The notes under the pieces: generated by a model
Databases searched by the model: none
What the model was told of the DNA's origin: nothing
Seen by the model: only the letters and a program-made list of their open reading frames with translations
Assembly: GCF_014854695.1 (NCBI RefSeq)
Contig: NZ_CP027557.1
Location: 186,001 to 250,000 of the forward strand
DNA from: Rhodococcus rhodochrous
GTDB lineage: Bacteria; Actinomycetota; Actinomycetes; Mycobacteriales; Mycobacteriaceae
Length of the DNA stretch: 64,000 nucleotides
Direction: 5' to 3'
Made by a program: the position numbers and the translations under genes
In this document: in pieces, positions 62,201 to 64,000 of the stretch
Layout of the letters: every line of letters starts with the position of its first letter
How positions within the stretch are numbered: the first letter of the stretch is position 1

Positions 62201-64000
62201 GGTCGACCTGAAGACCCTGCTGCCGGAAGGCGGCTACGTCGACCTGCCGCGCACCGCCTTCATCCGCAAGCCGTACTGGGTCGAAGCCAACATCGGCACC
62301 TCCGGCAACGGCCGCGCGCCCGGCGCCCGCGTCGCACTCCCGGACGGCCGCTACGTCTGGGAGGTGCAGGCCTCCGCCGTCACCGACGCCGCCGAGCTGG
62401 TCGTCGCGGCGGCCTCGCAGGTGCTGTCGGATGTCACGCTCACCGCGTCCATCCCGCACACCGGCGTCCCCGCGACCGGCACCCTCACCACGACGCTCAC
62501 CCGGCACCCGGGCGGCGCGTCGCTGCAGGTGCACGCGAACGCCGGCGACGCTTTCACGCTCGTCCACGAGGGTGTCGTCACCTCCGGTGAGCCGCTGCCC
62601 GCGCCCGTCGCGGTGGCCGCGAAGCCGGCCGTGCAGGCCGAGGAGATGCCCGAGGTCGTCGAGTCGTTCGGCGACAAGTGGGATCCGAGCGGATCGCAGA
62701 GCCTCGACGACCGCCTGACGCTGATCGTCGCCGAGTCCATGGGCTACGCGCCCGAGGATCTGCCGGCCGAGATCCCGCTCATCGAGCTGGGCCTCGACTC
62801 GCTCATGGCGGTCCGCATCAAGAACCGCGTCGAGTACGAGTTCGACATCCCGCAGCTGCAGCTGTCGGCGGTCAAGGACGCGAGCCTGCGCGACGTCGCG
62901 AAGTACCTGCGGTACGCCGTGGAGAACCGCGAGGAGGTTGCGCAGCTCGCCGAGCAGCAGGCCGCCGAGAAGGCAGCCGAGCGCGCCGCCGCTGCGAACG
63001 GGGACGAGCTTCCCCAGGCCGCCGAGCAGGTCGAGCTTCCCGAGCGCGAGGACACCACCGCGGTCGGCGAGGCCGAGCAGATCCTCGCCGAGGCCGACGA
63101 GCAGACCGCGGCCGAGAAGGCCGAGCCCGAGCAGGAGTCGAGCGGGGTCGACGTGCCGCCGCGCGACGCCGCGGAACGGTTGACCTTCGCCTCCTGGGCC
63201 GTGGTCACGGGCAAGTCGGCCAAGGGCATCTTCAATCCGCTGCCGAGGCTCGAGCGTGATGTCGCCGAGAAGCTCGCGGCACGGCTGACCGAGCGGGCCG
63301 AGGGCGAGATCACCGTCGACGACGTGCTCGCCGCCTCGACCGTCGAGCAGCTCGCCGAGACCGTCCGTCAGCATCTCGAATCCGCCGATCGCATCGACGG
63401 ACTCGTGCGCACGCTGCGGCCCCGCGCGGAGGGATCGGACGCCGTGCCGGTCTTCGTCTTCCACCCGGCGGGTGGTTCGACGGTCGCGTACGAGCCGCTG
63501 CTGCGCCGCCTGCCCGCGCACACCCCGGTGTTCGGTTTCGAGCGCACCGAGGGCCCCATCGACACCCGCGCCCAGGCGTACCTGCCGCTCATCGAGGAGA
63601 TCCAGGGCGACGGCCCGTACGTGCTGTGCGGCTGGTCGCTCGGCGGTGTCCTCGCCTACGCGGTGGCCCGTCTGCTCCGCGAGAAGGGCAAGGACGTGCG
63701 TCTTGTCGGCCTCATCGACACCGTCATGGCCGGTGAGAAGGTCGAGGACACGCCCGACGAGATCCGTAAGCGCTGGCAGCGCTACTCGGCGTTCGCGAAG
63801 AAGACCTACGGGATCGACGCGCCGCTGCCCTACGACCTCCTGGCCGAGGCCGGCAGCGACGAGGAGCAGATCGGCATCCTGATGGGGCTGCTCGAGCTGA
63901 GCGGGGCGCAGATCCCCGGCGGCATCATCGAGCACCAGCGCACGTCGTGGCTCGACAACCGCGCCATCCAGACCGCGGAACTCGCGCCCTACGGCGGCAA
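59274..64000 (+). CDS. pks13: Mycolic acid condensing polyketide synthase Pks13 (partial, 3' end outside window)
   Basis: This type I PKS condenses the meromycoloyl chain with the carboxylated alpha-branch chain. 1575 residues are present; the normal ACP-KS-AT-ACP-TE order is visible. N-terminal [19 protein letters not shown] with phosphopantetheine Ser near 43. KS: Cys274 in [10 protein letters not shown], then [16 protein letters not shown] and [12 protein letters not shown]: Ser739 in [13 protein letters not shown]-terminal ACP: Ser1176 in [28 protein letters not shown] and Ser1455 in [14 protein letters not shown]. Without the window's end there is no stop, and the C-terminal part of the TE (its catalytic Asp and His) is missing. 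ATG at 59274 is 38 bases after fadD32. The coding frame is open throughout. Confidence 0.95.
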   Translation, partial: MSDTEMTVAQLREWLRNWIADATGQPVSQISDDRPMEEFGLSSRDAVAMAGEIEELLGVTLNATIAYQHPTIASLATRIIEGEPEAPAEDDSALYTVGAAAGSKDVAIVGLSTRLPGHVDTPEQMWELLASGRDGISDLPEGRWSEFENDPAVWESIRNANTRGGYLDDVKGFDAEFFAMSPREVEMVDPQQRLALELTWEALEHAHIPPSDLKGGSVGVFIGSSASDYMLLAVGDPSAAHPYALTGTSTAVIANRVSYFYDFHGPSVTLDTACSSSLVAVHQAVRALRNGEADVALAGGVNMLLAPAGTLGFDELGVMAPDGRIKAFSADADGMIRAEGGGLVVLKRLEDAERDGDDILAVIAGSAVNQDGRSNGLAAPNPEAQVDVLRRAYRDAQILPSGVDYIEAHGTGTVLGDPIEADALGRVVGRGREDDKPVLLGSAKTNFGHLESAAGAAGLIKVVLAMQNDQLPPTLNYTAPNPYIPFDSAHLKVIPEGAKWPRYTGRAVAGVSGFGFGGTNAHVVVREYTGPEGLEASEAEVEVLPEEIPAAAETTEQARELPVLLAVSAAMPSRRRRAAADLADWLETEKGSTTPLADVARTLARRNHGRSRAIVVASNHGEAIAGLRAVAAGKPAQGVFTADAPASKGAVWVLSGFGAQHRKMAKQLYLENPVFAAAVDEVDELIYDESGYSMKEKFLDDAQDYDVETAQVGIFTIQIGLAALLRHHGAEPAAVVGHSMGEAAGAYISGGLSLEDAVRVICSRSRLMGEAESGLTGDDIRLMALVEYSAAEITDVLPDFPQLEVCVYAAPTHTVIGGPQEQVNAIVARAEAEEKFARVLQTKGASHTSQVDPILGELAAELAGIEPHRLKVDLYSSVDQETLYRAGHDGIHDVEYWTKGMRHSVYFTQAIRQALSDGHTTFVELNANPATLMSVAATAFDAGVQDGQFIQTLKRKEDESLGVLTALAQLYVHGQSVDLKTLLPEGGYVDLPRTAFIRKPYWVEANIGTSGNGRAPGARVALPDGRYVWEVQASAVTDAAELVVAAASQVLSDVTLTASIPHTGVPATGTLTTTLTRHPGGASLQVHANAGDAFTLVHEGVVTSGEPLPAPVAVAAKPAVQAEEMPEVVESFGDKWDPSGSQSLDDRLTLIVAESMGYAPEDLPAEIPLIELGLDSLMAVRIKNRVEYEFDIPQLQLSAVKDASLRDVAKYLRYAVENREEVAQLAEQQAAEKAAERAAAANGDELPQAAEQVELPEREDTTAVGEAEQILAEADEQTAAEKAEPEQESSGVDVPPRDAAERLTFASWAVVTGKSAKGIFNPLPRLERDVAEKLAARLTERAEGEITVDDVLAASTVEQLAETVRQHLESADRIDGLVRTLRPRAEGSDAVPVFVFHPAGGSTVAYEPLLRRLPAHTPVFGFERTEGPIDTRAQAYLPLIEEIQGDGPYVLCGWSLGGVLAYAVARLLREKGKDVRLVGLIDTVMAGEKVEDTPDEIRKRWQRYSAFAKKTYGIDAPLPYDLLAEAGSDEEQIGILMGLLELSGAQIPGGIIEHQRTSWLDNRAIQTAELAPYGG

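Noticed and set aside
59202..63935. A 1577-codon open frame on the minus strand
   Set aside because: It lies antisense to pks13. Pks13 has all expected catalytic motifs in one frame; the opposite frame stays open because of GC-rich codon bias.

Overview
The window looks like a high-GC mycolic-acid actinobacterium, most likely Rhodococcus or a close relative. The right third carries the classical arabinogalactan and mycolate locus in its usual order: glf, glfT2, PAP2 phosphatase, ubiA, aftB, two antigen-85-type mycolyltransferases (one with LGFP repeats), a DUF732 lipoprotein, the Rv3802-type cutinase-like enzyme, fadD32 and pks13. GTG/TTG starts, ATGA and GTGA overlaps, and likely leaderless starts fit this group. 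I see no tRNA, rRNA, CRISPR array, insertion sequence or phage gene.

Region 1 (1-7.6 kb) is a catabolic cluster for an aromatic or N-heteroaromatic compound. It encodes Rieske dioxygenase alpha and beta subunits, an acetamidase/formamidase, a type I extradiol-like dioxygenase, an M20-like protein lacking key catalytic residues, an IclR regulator, and a 7Fe ferredoxin with its thioredoxin-reductase-like partner. A motif TCTCGTAT occurs at the extradiol promoter and as an inverted repeat upstream of the ferredoxin gene.

Region 2 (7.9-32.4 kb) is a large Wzx/Wzy-type exopolysaccharide locus. wecB, wecC and a WecG/TagA transferase make and add ManNAcA. Three glycosyltransferase genes follow (one a double GT4 fusion), plus Wzy, Wzx and a Wzz-like protein with a degenerate kinase domain. 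Tailoring or turnover functions are a pyruvyltransferase, a PIG-L deacetylase, an RmlC-like epimerase, a CapK-like adenylating enzyme, a tandem GNAT protein, a GSA-aminomutase-like PLP enzyme, a heparinase-like lyase, a secreted GHL15-like hydrolase and an unrecognised helical protein. The genes lie in divergent units whose four AT-rich intergenic regions share a similar motif on both strands. The locus has no priming phosphoglycosyltransferase; priming by a WecA elsewhere is inferred.

Region 3 (32.4-36.4 kb) holds a thioesterase and an iron-siderophore module: an MFS protein, an enterochelin-esterase-like hydrolase and a siderophore-binding lipoprotein behind an IdeR/DtxR box. Region 4 (36.4-44.8 kb) holds an MBL-Rieske fusion protein, a PlsC acyltransferase, a HAD phosphatase, a peptidoglycan amidase with an LGFP motif, a SpoIID-domain protein and a MerR/TipAS regulator with a perfect operator palindrome. 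Region 5 (44.9-64 kb) is the galactan, arabinan and mycolate locus; it ends inside the thioesterase domain of pks13.

Short in-frame tandem repeats (15, 24 or 27 bp) recur at N-termini and linkers of several genes. One of them duplicates a whole ribosome binding site plus start codon in front of the heparinase-like gene.
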